8,013 bases of DNA from an uncultured Blautia sp. (GCA_946538475.1 CAMNGN010000085.1:1-8013), one strand, 5' to 3'; shown: positions 1 through 6,061, numbered from the stretch's first letter. Numbers and translations are program-made. The notes: generated by a model from the letters alone, not told the origin.

Positions 1-26
1 AAAATAGAAAAGGGAGGGATGCACCT
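1..26 (+). other. Upstream flank and ribosome site of the ComM-like gene
   Basis: These bases precede the first gene. AGGGAGGG at 11-18 is a strong Shine-Dalgarno sequence lying 8 nt before the TTG at 27, and it decides that start. The ATG at 19-21 abuts the ribosome site and is in another frame, so it is not the start. No promoter can be recognised in so little sequence, and the gene may continue an operon that begins outside the window. Confidence 0.6.
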
Positions 27-1553
27 TTGTTTGCAAGTGTACTTACAGCAGCTATCCGGGGGATGGAAGTCACTCCGATCGAAGTCGAAGCGGATGTGAG
101 TGACGGCCTCCCCTCATTCATCATGGTGGGGTACGCAGCCTCGCAGGTCAAAGAAGCGCAGGACAGAGTCCGCACGGCGCTTCGTAACACCGGTATAAAC
201 CTGCCCCCCAAACGGATCACCGTAAACCTGGCGCCTGCCGATATCCGAAAGGAGTCATCAGGATTCGACCTTCCGGTAGGCATCGCGATCCTGGCTGCGG
301 CAGGGCTCATCGAAGAGAAGTACCTCCACGGCGGCATGTTCATGGGAGAACTCAGTCTGTCCGGCGAGGTACAGGCCATCTCGGGAGTTCTGGCCCGGGT
401 CATACGGGCGCGTGAGCTGGGATGCAGCTACTGCGTCATCCCGGAGGGAAATCTGCGGGAGGCTTCGCTCGTCAAAGACATTACTGTGCTGGGCGTTTCA
501 AATCTGCGGGAAGCCATGGATTTTATCAGAGATCCCGAGCTGTACGCCCACGGAAGAAAAAAATTTGAAGAGGAAGAGGTTCATAAGGAACCTGAACTGG
601 ATTTTTCCGAGATCCACGGGCAGGAAGGAGCCAAAAGAGCTGCCGAGATTGCCGTGGCCGGATTTCACAATCTGCTGTTTATCGGACCTCCCGGGGTAGG
701 CAAGACGATGATCGCAAAACGGATCCCGACGATCATGCCTCCGCTCACCTTTGAAGAGAGTCTGGAACTTACCAAAATCTACAGCATCGCCGGATTACTT
801 ACAGAGAGTGATCCGCTGATCCACGTACGACCCTTTCGCAGTCCGCATCATACAAGTACTGCGCAATCTCTTGCCGGCGGCGGCCGCATTCCGCACCCCG
901 GTGAGATCACTCTGGCCCATCGCGGCGTCCTTTTTCTCGATGAGATCGCGGAATTCTCGCGCTATACCCTCGAAATTATGCGTCAACCATTGGAAGAAAA
1001 GATGATCTGTATCTCCAGGGCATCCGGGAGCTACATTTTTCCTGCTGATTTTATGCTTGTCGCATCTACGAATCCTTGCCCATGTGGATTCTACCCAAAC
1101 ATGGAAAAGTGTAAATGCACCCAGGCCGAAGTTCACCGTTACCTGGGAAAAATCAGCCGCCCCCTTCTGGACAGGATCGACCTGTGCGCCGATATCCCCG
1201 AAACCTCCTACGAAGACCTGAAAAACAAGGCAGCGCAGGAGACCTCGGAGGATATCCGCAAGCGTGTCGTCGCCGCACGTGAACTGCAAAGACAGCGCTA
1301 CGAAGGCCTGGGTATCCTCTGCAATTCGGAGCTGCACGGAAAGCAGATGGATGAATTCTGCACTCTGTCCCCGGAAGCCTCCAAACTGATCAAATCCGCA
1401 TTCGACCGGATGCAGCTGAGCATGAGATCGTATCATCGTGTACTGCGGGTGAGCAGGACCATCGCAGACCTTGACCACAGCGACCGGATCGAAGCCGAAC
1501 ACCTGGCCGAAGCTCTTTCATACAGAGGCCTCGATCGAAAATACTGGGCATAA
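27..1553 (+). CDS. comM: ComM/YifB family Mg-chelatase-like AAA+ ATPase
   Basis: This 508-residue protein is full length for the YifB/ComM family (about 500-510). Established knowledge: ComM of Vibrio is a hexameric helicase that promotes branch migration when transformed DNA recombines into the chromosome; the role in clostridia is inferred. Seen in the sequence: an N-terminal S5/Lon-like (ChlI) domain at about residues 18-140 with the family block around 63-85; Walker A GPPGVGKT at 220-227; Walker B VLFLDE at 301-306; sensor-1 STN at 347-349; a cysteine cluster C351, C353, C362, C364; the LLDRIDL arginine motif at 380-386; and the C-terminal lid domain at about 400-500 with the SYHRVLRVSRTIADL block. 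The TTG start at 27 is chosen for its ribosome site at 11-18 and because the N terminus then aligns with family members, which begin with a short stretch before the VEVDISNGLP-like motif. dprA follows after 24 nt, supporting co-transcription and a shared DNA-uptake or recombination role. No catalytic residue is visibly missing. Confidence 0.93.
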   Translation: MFASVLTAAIRGMEVTPIEVEADVSDGLPSFIMVGYAASQVKEAQDRVRTALRNTGINLPPKRITVNLAPADIRKESSGFDLPVGIAILAAAGLIEEKYLHGGMFMGELSLSGEVQAISGVLARVIRARELGCSYCVIPEGNLREASLVKDITVLGVSNLREAMDFIRDPELYAHGRKKFEEEEVHKEPELDFSEIHGQEGAKRAAEIAVAGFHNLLFIGPPGVGKTMIAKRIPTIMPPLTFEESLELTKIYSIAGLLTESDPLIHVRPFRSPHHTSTAQSLAGGGRIPHPGEITLAHRGVLFLDEIAEFSRYTLEIMRQPLEEKMICISRASGSYIFPADFMLVASTNPCPCGFYPNMEKCKCTQAEVHRYLGKISRPLLDRIDLCADIPETSYEDLKNKAAQETSEDIRKRVVAARELQRQRYEGLGILCNSELHGKQMDEFCTLSPEASKLIKSAFDRMQLSMRSYHRVLRVSRTIADLDHSDRIEAEHLAEALSYRGLDRKYWA

Positions 1554-1577
1554 AAAGCATACGGAGGACATATTTAT

Positions 1578-2465
1578 ATGGAAAGAATTCCTTACGAAAT
1601 TCACTGTGTAAAAAAGGATGATCCGCTGTATCCGAGCCGAATGAAAAAGCTGCCGAACATGCCCGCACAGCTTTATTACATCGGAAATCTGCCCGATGAC
1701 AAAGCTCCTTCCATGGCTGTGGTCGGAGCACGGTCGTGCAGCGCTTACGGACGCATACAGGCTTTCCGCTATGCGCAGGTGGTGAGCAGCCACGGCGTGC
1801 AGGTGATCAGCGGCCTGGCTTCGGGCATCGACTCCGAAGGGCATAAAGGGGCGCTGGAAGGAAGTACTCCTACATTTGCCGTGCTGGGCAGCGGCGCGGA
1901 CATCTGTTATCCGACCGCCAACCGAAATCTGTATGAAAGAATCCTGCGGGAGGGAGGAGGAATAATAACAGAATATGAACCCGGCACGCCGCCCATGGCT
2001 TTTCGCTTCCCCGCCCGAAACCGCATCATCAGCGCTCTTTCCGACGTTGTCCTCATCGTCGAAGCACGCGAGAAGAGCGGTTCCCTGATCACGGCGGACT
2101 GTGCGCTGGAGCAGGGGAAAGCCATCTATGCGGTTCCCGGCGCGGTGACGGACAGCCTGAGCAGGGGCTGCAATAAGCTCATCTTTGACGGAGCAGGCAT
2201 CGCCTACTGCCCGGAAGTCCTTCTGGGAGAATGGGGCATGGAGTCCAAAGAAAAAAATGAACAAATAATGAACGAAAAAAAGATGTTGACTCTTGCATCA
2301 GATTTGAAATTGTTGTATAGTTACCTAGATTCCCGACCGGTTGCCTTTGACACCCTGGTGAGAAAAAGCGGCCTGGATGCGCGAAAAGTGAGCAGCGGGC
2401 TTGTCGAGCTTACGCTGATGGGCTTTGTGCGTGAGGTGGGGAAGCACTATTATATAAGACAGTGA
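1578..2465 (+). CDS. dprA: DNA-processing protein DprA (Smf)
   Basis: DprA binds incoming single-stranded DNA in the cytoplasm and loads RecA onto it during natural transformation (known for the family). Seen here in 295 residues: a short N-terminal lead-in with the DPLYPSRMKKLP motif at 15-26; the Rossmann-like DNA-binding core with VVGARSCSAYG at 48-58, ISGLASGID at 77-85, AVLGSGADICYP at 101-112, FPARNRIISALSD at 144-156 and EKSGSLITA at 165-173; a polar linker at about 220-240; and a C-terminal winged-helix (DML1-like) domain at 243-295. The N-terminal SAM/HhH domain present in longer homologues such as the pneumococcal protein is absent, making this a compact two-domain form. The ATG has GGAGGA at 1563-1568. 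topA follows after 50 nt, a very common Firmicutes neighbourhood. Whether the host is transformable cannot be told from this window; the protein may act in general recombination. Confidence 0.96.
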   Translation: MERIPYEIHCVKKDDPLYPSRMKKLPNMPAQLYYIGNLPDDKAPSMAVVGARSCSAYGRIQAFRYAQVVSSHGVQVISGLASGIDSEGHKGALEGSTPTFAVLGSGADICYPTANRNLYERILREGGGIITEYEPGTPPMAFRFPARNRIISALSDVVLIVEAREKSGSLITADCALEQGKAIYAVPGAVTDSLSRGCNKLIFDGAGIAYCPEVLLGEWGMESKEKNEQIMNEKKMLTLASDLKLLYSYLDSRPVAFDTLVRKSGLDARKVSSGLVELTLMGFVREVGKHYYIRQ

Positions 2466-2515
2466 CGGAAGAAAAGTAAGAGATAGATTTCCGGCTGATC
2501 GACAGGAGAGGTAAC

Positions 2516-4573
2516 ATGGCAAAAAATCTTGTTATCGTCGAGTCACCCGCAAAGGTAAAGACGATTAAGAAATTTCTTGGCTCCAATTACGAAGTGGCCG
2601 CATCAAACGGACATGTGCGGGATTTTCCCAAAAGCCAGTTCGGCATCGATGTGGAGAACGACTACGAGCCAAAGTATATAACGATCAGAGGGAAGGGAGA
2701 TCTTTTGTCTGCGCTCCGCAAAGAGGCTAAAAAAGCGGACAAAATATATCTGGCAACCGACCCTGACCGTGAGGGAGAGGCAATATCCTGGCACCTGCAG
2801 CAGGCGCTGAAGGAAGATCCCTCCAAGATGCACAGGATCACTTTTAACGAGATCACAAAAACTGCGGTAAAAGCATCGATCAAGCAGGCGCGTGACATCG
2901 ATATGAATCTGGTGGACGCTCAGCAGGCCAGACGTATGCTCGACCGTATGGTGGGATATACGATCAGCCCCCTTCTGTGGGCAAAAGTAAAGAGAGGGCT
3001 CTCGGCGGGCCGTGTGCAGTCCGTGGCACTGCGCATCATCTGTGACCGCGAGGAAGAGATCAATGCCTTCATCCCCGAAGAGTACTGGACACTGGAAGGC
3101 AATTTCGCCGTCAAAGGTGAGAAAAAGCCGCTGGTCGCCCGTTTCTACGGAAAAGAAGGACAGAAAATAGAGATTCACTCCGAGGAGGAGATGAACAGCC
3201 TCATCAAGGAACTCGAAGGAAAATCCTACGAGATCACCGAGGTAAAGACCGGAGAGAGGACCCGCACCGCGCCGCTTCCGTTTACGACAAGTACGCTTCA
3301 GCAGGAAGCATCCAAGGTACTCAACTTCTCCACACAGAAGACCATGCGCATCGCGCAGCAGCTCTATGAAGGAATCGACATCAAAGGAAACGGAACCGTA
3401 GGTATCATCACCTACCTGCGTACCGACTCCACACGTATCTCCGAAGAGGCCGATGCGGCGGCACGGCAGTACATCGGAGAGCAGTACGGCGAAGACTACG
3501 TATCCAAAACGGAGAAGGCCTCCAAAAACGGCCAGAAGATCCAGGATGCGCACGAGGCCATTCGTCCCACCGATATCACACGTACGCCTGCGGCAGTCAA
3601 GGAGTCGCTTTCCCGTGATCAGTTCAGGCTCTATCAGCTGATCTGGAAACGCTTTACAGCCAGCAGAATGGCTCCGGCTCGGTACGAGACAACTTCGGTA
3701 CATATCGGCGCAGGAGAGTATCTCTTTACCGTCTCTGCATCGAGAATCGTGTTCGACGGCTTTATGTCGGTGTACACGGCCGAGGAGGATAAAGTCAAAG
3801 ATAACGTTCTTTCGGCTCGTCTGGAAGAGGGAATGACACTGGATGCTCCCGAGCTCAATCCGGAACAGCACTTTACGCAGCCTCCGGCACATTATACCGA
3901 GGCTTCGCTGGTAAAGACCATGGAGGAGCTGGGCATCGGACGTCCGAGTACCTATGCGCCGACCATCACCACGATCATCAGCAGAAGGTATATCTCCAAA
4001 GAGCAGAAGAATCTGTACGTTACCGAGCTGGGCGAAGTGGTCAACAATATCATGAAACAGTCTTTCCCGTCGATCGTCGATGTGAACTTCACCGCAACGA
4101 TGGAGGGGCTGCTGGACTGCGTCGAAGAGGGAACGGTACAGTGGAAGACTGTGGTCCGTAACTTCTATCCCGACCTCAAAAAGAGCGTGGACGAAGCAGA
4201 AGGACAGCTCGAAAAAGTCGATGTCGGCGACGAAGTCACCGATGTGATCTGCGAGAACTGCGGCCGTAACATGGTGATCAAGTACGGACCTCACGGCAGG
4301 TTCCTCGCCTGCCCCGGCTTCCCGGAGTGCAAGAACACGATGCCCTACTACGAAAAGACCGGCGTCTCCTGCCCGAAGTGCGGCCAGGACATCGTCATCC
4401 GTCAGACAAAGAAGGGCAGAAGATTTTACGGATGTATCAATTCGGAATGCGACTTCATGTCCTGGCAGAAGCCATCCGACAAACGCTGCCCGAAGTGCGG
4501 CAGTTATATGACCGAACGCGGCGGCAGGCTCGTGTGCAGCGAGAAGACCTGCGGGTATTCGGAGAAACAGTGA
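2516..4573 (+). CDS. topA: DNA topoisomerase I (type IA)
   Basis: The enzyme relaxes negatively supercoiled DNA by cutting one strand through a 5'-phosphotyrosine, balancing gyrase. Seen in 685 residues: the N-terminal Toprim domain starting LVIVESPAKVKTI (E9) with the metal site TDPDREGEA at 81-89 (D82, D84, E86); the LDRMVGY block at 142-148; LSAGRVQSVALR at 162-173; and the active-site motif GIITYLRTDSTR at 296-307, where Y300 is the expected nucleophile. The gate domains continue through DAHEAIRPT (344-352) and GIGRPSTYAPT (473-483). The C terminus carries three Cys4 zinc ribbons: C579/C582/C599/C605, C619/C622/C640/C645 and C658/C661/C674/C679. Length and domain order match clostridial TopA. 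The ATG has AGGAGAGG at 2504-2511. It probably shares a transcript with the ComM-like gene and dprA. A long palindrome begins 7 nt after its stop and probably forms the 3' end of the mRNA. Confidence 0.98.
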   Translation: MAKNLVIVESPAKVKTIKKFLGSNYEVAASNGHVRDFPKSQFGIDVENDYEPKYITIRGKGDLLSALRKEAKKADKIYLATDPDREGEAISWHLQQALKEDPSKMHRITFNEITKTAVKASIKQARDIDMNLVDAQQARRMLDRMVGYTISPLLWAKVKRGLSAGRVQSVALRIICDREEEINAFIPEEYWTLEGNFAVKGEKKPLVARFYGKEGQKIEIHSEEEMNSLIKELEGKSYEITEVKTGERTRTAPLPFTTSTLQQEASKVLNFSTQKTMRIAQQLYEGIDIKGNGTVGIITYLRTDSTRISEEADAAARQYIGEQYGEDYVSKTEKASKNGQKIQDAHEAIRPTDITRTPAAVKESLSRDQFRLYQLIWKRFTASRMAPARYETTSVHIGAGEYLFTVSASRIVFDGFMSVYTAEEDKVKDNVLSARLEEGMTLDAPELNPEQHFTQPPAHYTEASLVKTMEELGIGRPSTYAPTITTIISRRYISKEQKNLYVTELGEVVNNIMKQSFPSIVDVNFTATMEGLLDCVEEGTVQWKTVVRNFYPDLKKSVDEAEGQLEKVDVGDEVTDVICENCGRNMVIKYGPHGRFLACPGFPECKNTMPYYEKTGVSCPKCGQDIVIRQTKKGRRFYGCINSECDFMSWQKPSDKRCPKCGSYMTERGGRLVCSEKTCGYSEKQ

Positions 4574-4580
4574 AACAGGG

Positions 4581-4678
4581 GAAACACACGGGGACGGTCC
4601 TTTTGTGTTCGGGAGTACTTGTGGCAATATTCTGCACCATTTGTACCCGAACACAAAAGGACCGTCCCCGTGTGTTTC
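4581..4678. repeat. REPIN-like palindrome A, probable topA terminator
   Basis: The left arm 4581-4613 and right arm 4646-4678 are perfect reverse complements over 33 bp, separated by 32 nt (4614-4645). Each arm contains the core CACGGGGACGGT (left copy at 4587-4598). The core region is flanked within the arm by AACACA (4583-4588) and its reverse complement TGTGTT (4604-4609), so each arm could also fold alone. A few further pairs (TAC with GTA) are possible inside the centre. A T-rich stretch containing TTTC, TTTG and CTTTC follows (4675-4688). The element begins 7 nt after the topA stop. As RNA it would form a very stable stem, suited to transcription termination or 3'-end protection of the topA message; the tail is not a clean T run, so termination is inferred. 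The design matches inverted REP pairs mobilised by REP-associated tyrosine transposases. No transposase is encoded here. Confidence 0.85.
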
Positions 4679-4692
4679 TTTGTCTTTCAAAG

Positions 4693-4721
4693 TTGTGGCA
4701 TAATATGTATACCTCCATAAT
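4693..4721 (+). promoter_or_regulatory. Candidate codY promoter 1, overlapping the CodY box
   Basis: TTGTGG at 4693-4698 and CATAAT at 4716-4721 are separated by 17 bp, with three and five matches respectively to the sigma-A consensus. The predicted start would fall inside the CodY-box match, a placement suited to autorepression. The weak -35 makes this one of two alternatives. Confidence 0.3.
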
Positions 4722-4735
4722 ATTTTCAGAAAAAG
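4721..4735. promoter_or_regulatory. CodY box (probable autoregulatory operator)
   Basis: TATTTTCAGAAAAAG matches the established CodY consensus AATTTTCWGAAAATT at 12 of 15 positions, and all three mismatches lie at the ends. The central palindrome TTTTCAGAAAA is perfect. It sits about 235 bp before codY, next to candidate promoters. CodY autoregulation is known in lactococci, and the helix-turn-helix of the CodY encoded here is close to the Bacillus one, so the same operator should be read. A second partial site at 4800-4814 has a perfect right half (CTGAAAATT) but a poor left half. Confidence 0.6.
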
Positions 4736-4746
4736 CAAAATTTAGC

Positions 4747-4775
4747 TTGAAAAGAATCAAATATGCATGTAAACT
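4747..4775 (+). promoter_or_regulatory. Candidate codY promoter 2
   Basis: TTGAAA at 4747-4752 (five of six consensus bases) and TAAACT at 4770-4775 (four of six) are 17 bp apart. Transcription would start near 4782, giving a leader of about 190 nt that contains the tandem hairpins. The CodY-box match ends 11 bp upstream of this -35 and the half-site lies just downstream of the start, so the promoter would be bracketed by CodY sites. Confidence 0.35.
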
Positions 4776-4814
4776 GAGATATATCAAAATTTCCATAAAC
4801 AAAGACTGAAAATT

Positions 4815-4877
4815 TAACCGAAAGCCTGCGGAGCAGACTTTCGGTTAGCGGCAGGCAGCGCAGCGGATTGCCGGTTA
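4815..4877 (+). repeat. Two tandem related hairpins upstream of codY
   Basis: Unit 1 (4815-4847) pairs 10 bp perfectly (4815-4824 with 4838-4847), then has a C/A mismatch, then CTGC-GGA-GCAG. Unit 2 (4846-4877) has the same plan: CGGCAG at 4849-4854 pairs with TTGCCG at 4868-4873 (one G-U), then a purine mismatch at the equivalent place, then a short inner stem around the loop GCA. Aligned without gaps, about 21 of 32 bases agree, the repeat period is 30 nt, and both units end in CGGTTA. No T run follows on the + strand, so this is not a standard terminator for topA. On the - strand unit 1 is followed by AATTTT, a weak terminator-like tail with no gene to serve. It could be a leader RNA structure or a small dispersed repeat. 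Confidence 0.65.
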
Positions 4878-4969
4878 CCTTTAATCGATTTACTCTATGA
4901 CTTATTTCTATACATAGCATAGCGATTATCTGTACAGTATTTTGACAGCAGCAACGAAAGGAGGACATA

Positions 4970-5752
4970 ATGAGCGTACAACTATTGGATAAAACCCGTA
5001 AGATCAACAAGCTCCTGCACAACACCAGTTCCAGCAAGGTAGTATTCAACGATATTTGTCAGGTACTGATGGAGACCCTCAGTTCCAATATCCTGGTAAT
5101 CAGCAAAAAAGGAAAGATCCTGGGCGTCAGCCTTTGTCCCGGAGTGGAAGAACTCACACAGATGATCGATGACAAGGTGGGAAGTCATGTCGACCCGCTG
5201 CTCAACGAGCGTTTTCTGGGCGTCCTCTCCACAAAGGAGAATGTAAACCTGCAGACTCTGGGCTTTGAAGGCATCGATACCGGATATCAGGGAATCATCA
5301 ATCCCATCGATATCGGCGGCGAGAGACTCGGAACTGTGTTTATGTACAGAAAAGACAACCCGTATGACATCGAGGACATCATCGTCAGCGAATACGGCAC
5401 CACCGTAGTCGGACTGGAAATGATGCGTGCCGTCCACGAAGAGAATGCCGAGGAAGACCGCAAGCAGCAGGTAGTCAAATCTGCGTTCAACACCCTTTCC
5501 TTCTCGGAGCTCGAGGCCATCATCCACATCTTCGATGAGCTGGACGGCCCCGAAGGCATCCTGGTCGCCAGCAAGATAGCGGACAGGGTAGGCATCACCC
5601 GCTCCGTAATCGTTAACGCGCTTCGCAAGTTTGAGAGCGCCGGCGTAATCGAGTCGCGTTCCTCGGGTATGAAGGGAACATATATTAAAGTTCTGAACGA
5701 AGTCATCTTCGACGAGCTGGAAGAGATCAAGGCACAGAGAAAGAAAGACTGA
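4970..5752 (+). CDS. codY: Global nutritional repressor CodY
   Basis: CodY is a cytoplasmic dimeric DNA-binding protein that, in Firmicutes, represses amino-acid synthesis, transport and adaptive genes when branched-chain amino acids and often GTP are plentiful. The 260 residues match the family length (259 in Bacillus). Seen: an N-terminal start LLDKTRKINKLL typical of CodY; the GAF ligand-binding domain at about 1-155 with GGERLGT (116-122) and SEYGTTVVGLE (140-150); a linker helix at about 155-180; and the very conserved winged helix-turn-helix with SELEAIIHIFDELDG (179-193), VASKIADRVGITRSVIVNAL (199-218) and SRSSGMKGTYIKVLN (229-243). The ligand-pocket region (about 58-105) diverges from Bacillus. 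The ATG has AAAGGAGGA at 4957-4965. It appears to be transcribed alone, with a CodY-box match upstream and a long palindrome 5 nt after the stop. Confidence 0.97.
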   Translation: MSVQLLDKTRKINKLLHNTSSSKVVFNDICQVLMETLSSNILVISKKGKILGVSLCPGVEELTQMIDDKVGSHVDPLLNERFLGVLSTKENVNLQTLGFEGIDTGYQGIINPIDIGGERLGTVFMYRKDNPYDIEDIIVSEYGTTVVGLEMMRAVHEENAEEDRKQQVVKSAFNTLSFSELEAIIHIFDELDGPEGILVASKIADRVGITRSVIVNALRKFESAGVIESRSSGMKGTYIKVLNEVIFDELEEIKAQRKKD

Positions 5753-5757
5753 TCAAG

Positions 5758-5870
5758 GAAAACAAATGGAACACGGGGACGGTTCCTCGTTCCACCCGGA
5801 AATACACAAGAGTTATTCCAGTGTATAGTTGGGTGGAACGAGGAACCGTCCCCGTGTTCCATTTGTTTTC
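5758..5870. repeat. REPIN-like palindrome B, probable codY terminator
   Basis: The left arm 5758-5797 and right arm 5831-5870 are perfect reverse complements over 40 bp around a 33-nt centre, which adds an inner stem ATACAC (5802-5807) with GTGTAT (5821-5826). Each arm carries the core CACGGGGACGGT (left copy 5772-5783). The core region is bracketed by TGGAAC (5767-5772) and its complement GTTCCA (5789-5794). The arm design, core and centre length match the element after topA, but the tags differ and little else aligns. It begins 5 nt after the codY stop. The descending arm ends in T-rich sequence (TTTGTTTTCTGTTTTC, 5863-5878), so it probably also terminates or protects the codY transcript; that is inferred. 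The perfect arms suggest recent formation or active correction. Confidence 0.87.
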
Positions 5871-5971
5871 TGTTTTCAATAAAAAATATATTCCGGTAAG
5901 AAAACAAGAGAAAAACAGAGATAAATAAAGATATAAACTGAAATATAGAGAAATACACTTGTTTTTCAGAC
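5871..5971 (+). other. A-rich non-coding spacer before the groESL promoter
   Basis: About 100 nt, purine- and especially A-rich on the + strand, with repeated AGA/AAATA-type words and no plausible gene. The part just upstream of the groESL -35 could act as an UP-like activating sequence, but no specific site is recognisable. Confidence 0.5.
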
Positions 5972-6000
5972 TTGCAAACCCCGCCCAAATCCAATAATAT
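5972..6000 (+). promoter_or_regulatory. groESL promoter (sigma-A type)
   Basis: TTGCAA at 5972-5977 and TAATAT at 5995-6000 are 17 bp apart, each with four of six consensus bases. AATAAT at 5993-5998 and TATAAC at 5998-6003 overlap the same place and are alternative -10 hexamers with poorer spacing. The predicted start, near 6007, lies directly before the CIRCE operator, the usual arrangement for HrcA-controlled groE operons, and this supports the assignment more than the hexamers do. Confidence 0.6.
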
Positions 6001-6011
6001 AACCACAGTGA

Positions 6012-6038
6012 TTAGCACTCAGACAAAGTGAGTGCTAG
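6012..6038. promoter_or_regulatory. CIRCE operator (HrcA binding site)
   Basis: TTAGCACTC (6012-6020), nine bases, then GAGTGCTAG (6030-6038). This is the classic CIRCE inverted repeat TTAGCACTC-N9-GAGTGCTAA with one deviation, G for A in the last base. It lies at the expected transcription start of groESL and 38 bp before groES. HrcA, whose gene is not in the window, binds it to repress groESL until heat or misfolded protein titrates GroEL. In the RNA the repeat can form a 5' stem. Confidence 0.96.
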
Positions 6039-6061
6039 TAAATCAGAATACAACAGATCTC

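Larger units (their letters stand above)
4679..4969 (+). other. codY upstream region: AT-rich spacer with control sites
   Basis: This stretch between the topA palindrome and codY has no convincing gene on either strand; the open frames crossing it have no ribosome site or recognisable protein character. It is AT-rich from about 4699 to 4818 and becomes GC-rich across the tandem hairpins. It holds a CodY-box-like palindrome (4721-4735), a second half-site (4806-4814), two candidate promoters, the tandem hairpins (4815-4877), a further spacer of about 80 nt with no clear signal, and the codY ribosome site AAAGGAGGA at 4957-4965. Confidence 0.6.

Noticed and set aside
2466..2515. A CGGAA/TTCCG pair between dprA and topA as a terminator
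   Set aside because: The stem is only five pairs with a long loop and no T run; the gap fits continuous transcription.
2603..4738. A 711-codon open frame on the - strand across topA
   Set aside because: It lies opposite an undoubted topA, shows no domain or ribosome site, and its length follows from codon bias in topA.
4327..4809. A 160-codon + strand open frame running from topA through palindrome A
   Set aside because: It is out of frame with topA for most of its length, then translates an inverted repeat and AT-rich spacer, and has no ribosome site.
4942..4971. TTGACA and CATAAT, 18 bp apart, at the codY start
   Set aside because: Transcription would begin inside the codY coding region and skip its ribosome site; the CATAAT spans the start codon. 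Taken as chance.
4581..5870. A CRISPR array or a composite transposon bounded by the two palindromes
   Set aside because: There are only two elements, they are palindromes differing outside the core, no spacer series exists, and the enclosed gene is codY, not a cargo or transposase.
5287..6018. A - strand open frame over the end of codY and palindrome B
   Set aside because: It is antisense to codY and reads through an inverted repeat into A-rich spacer; no protein character is seen.
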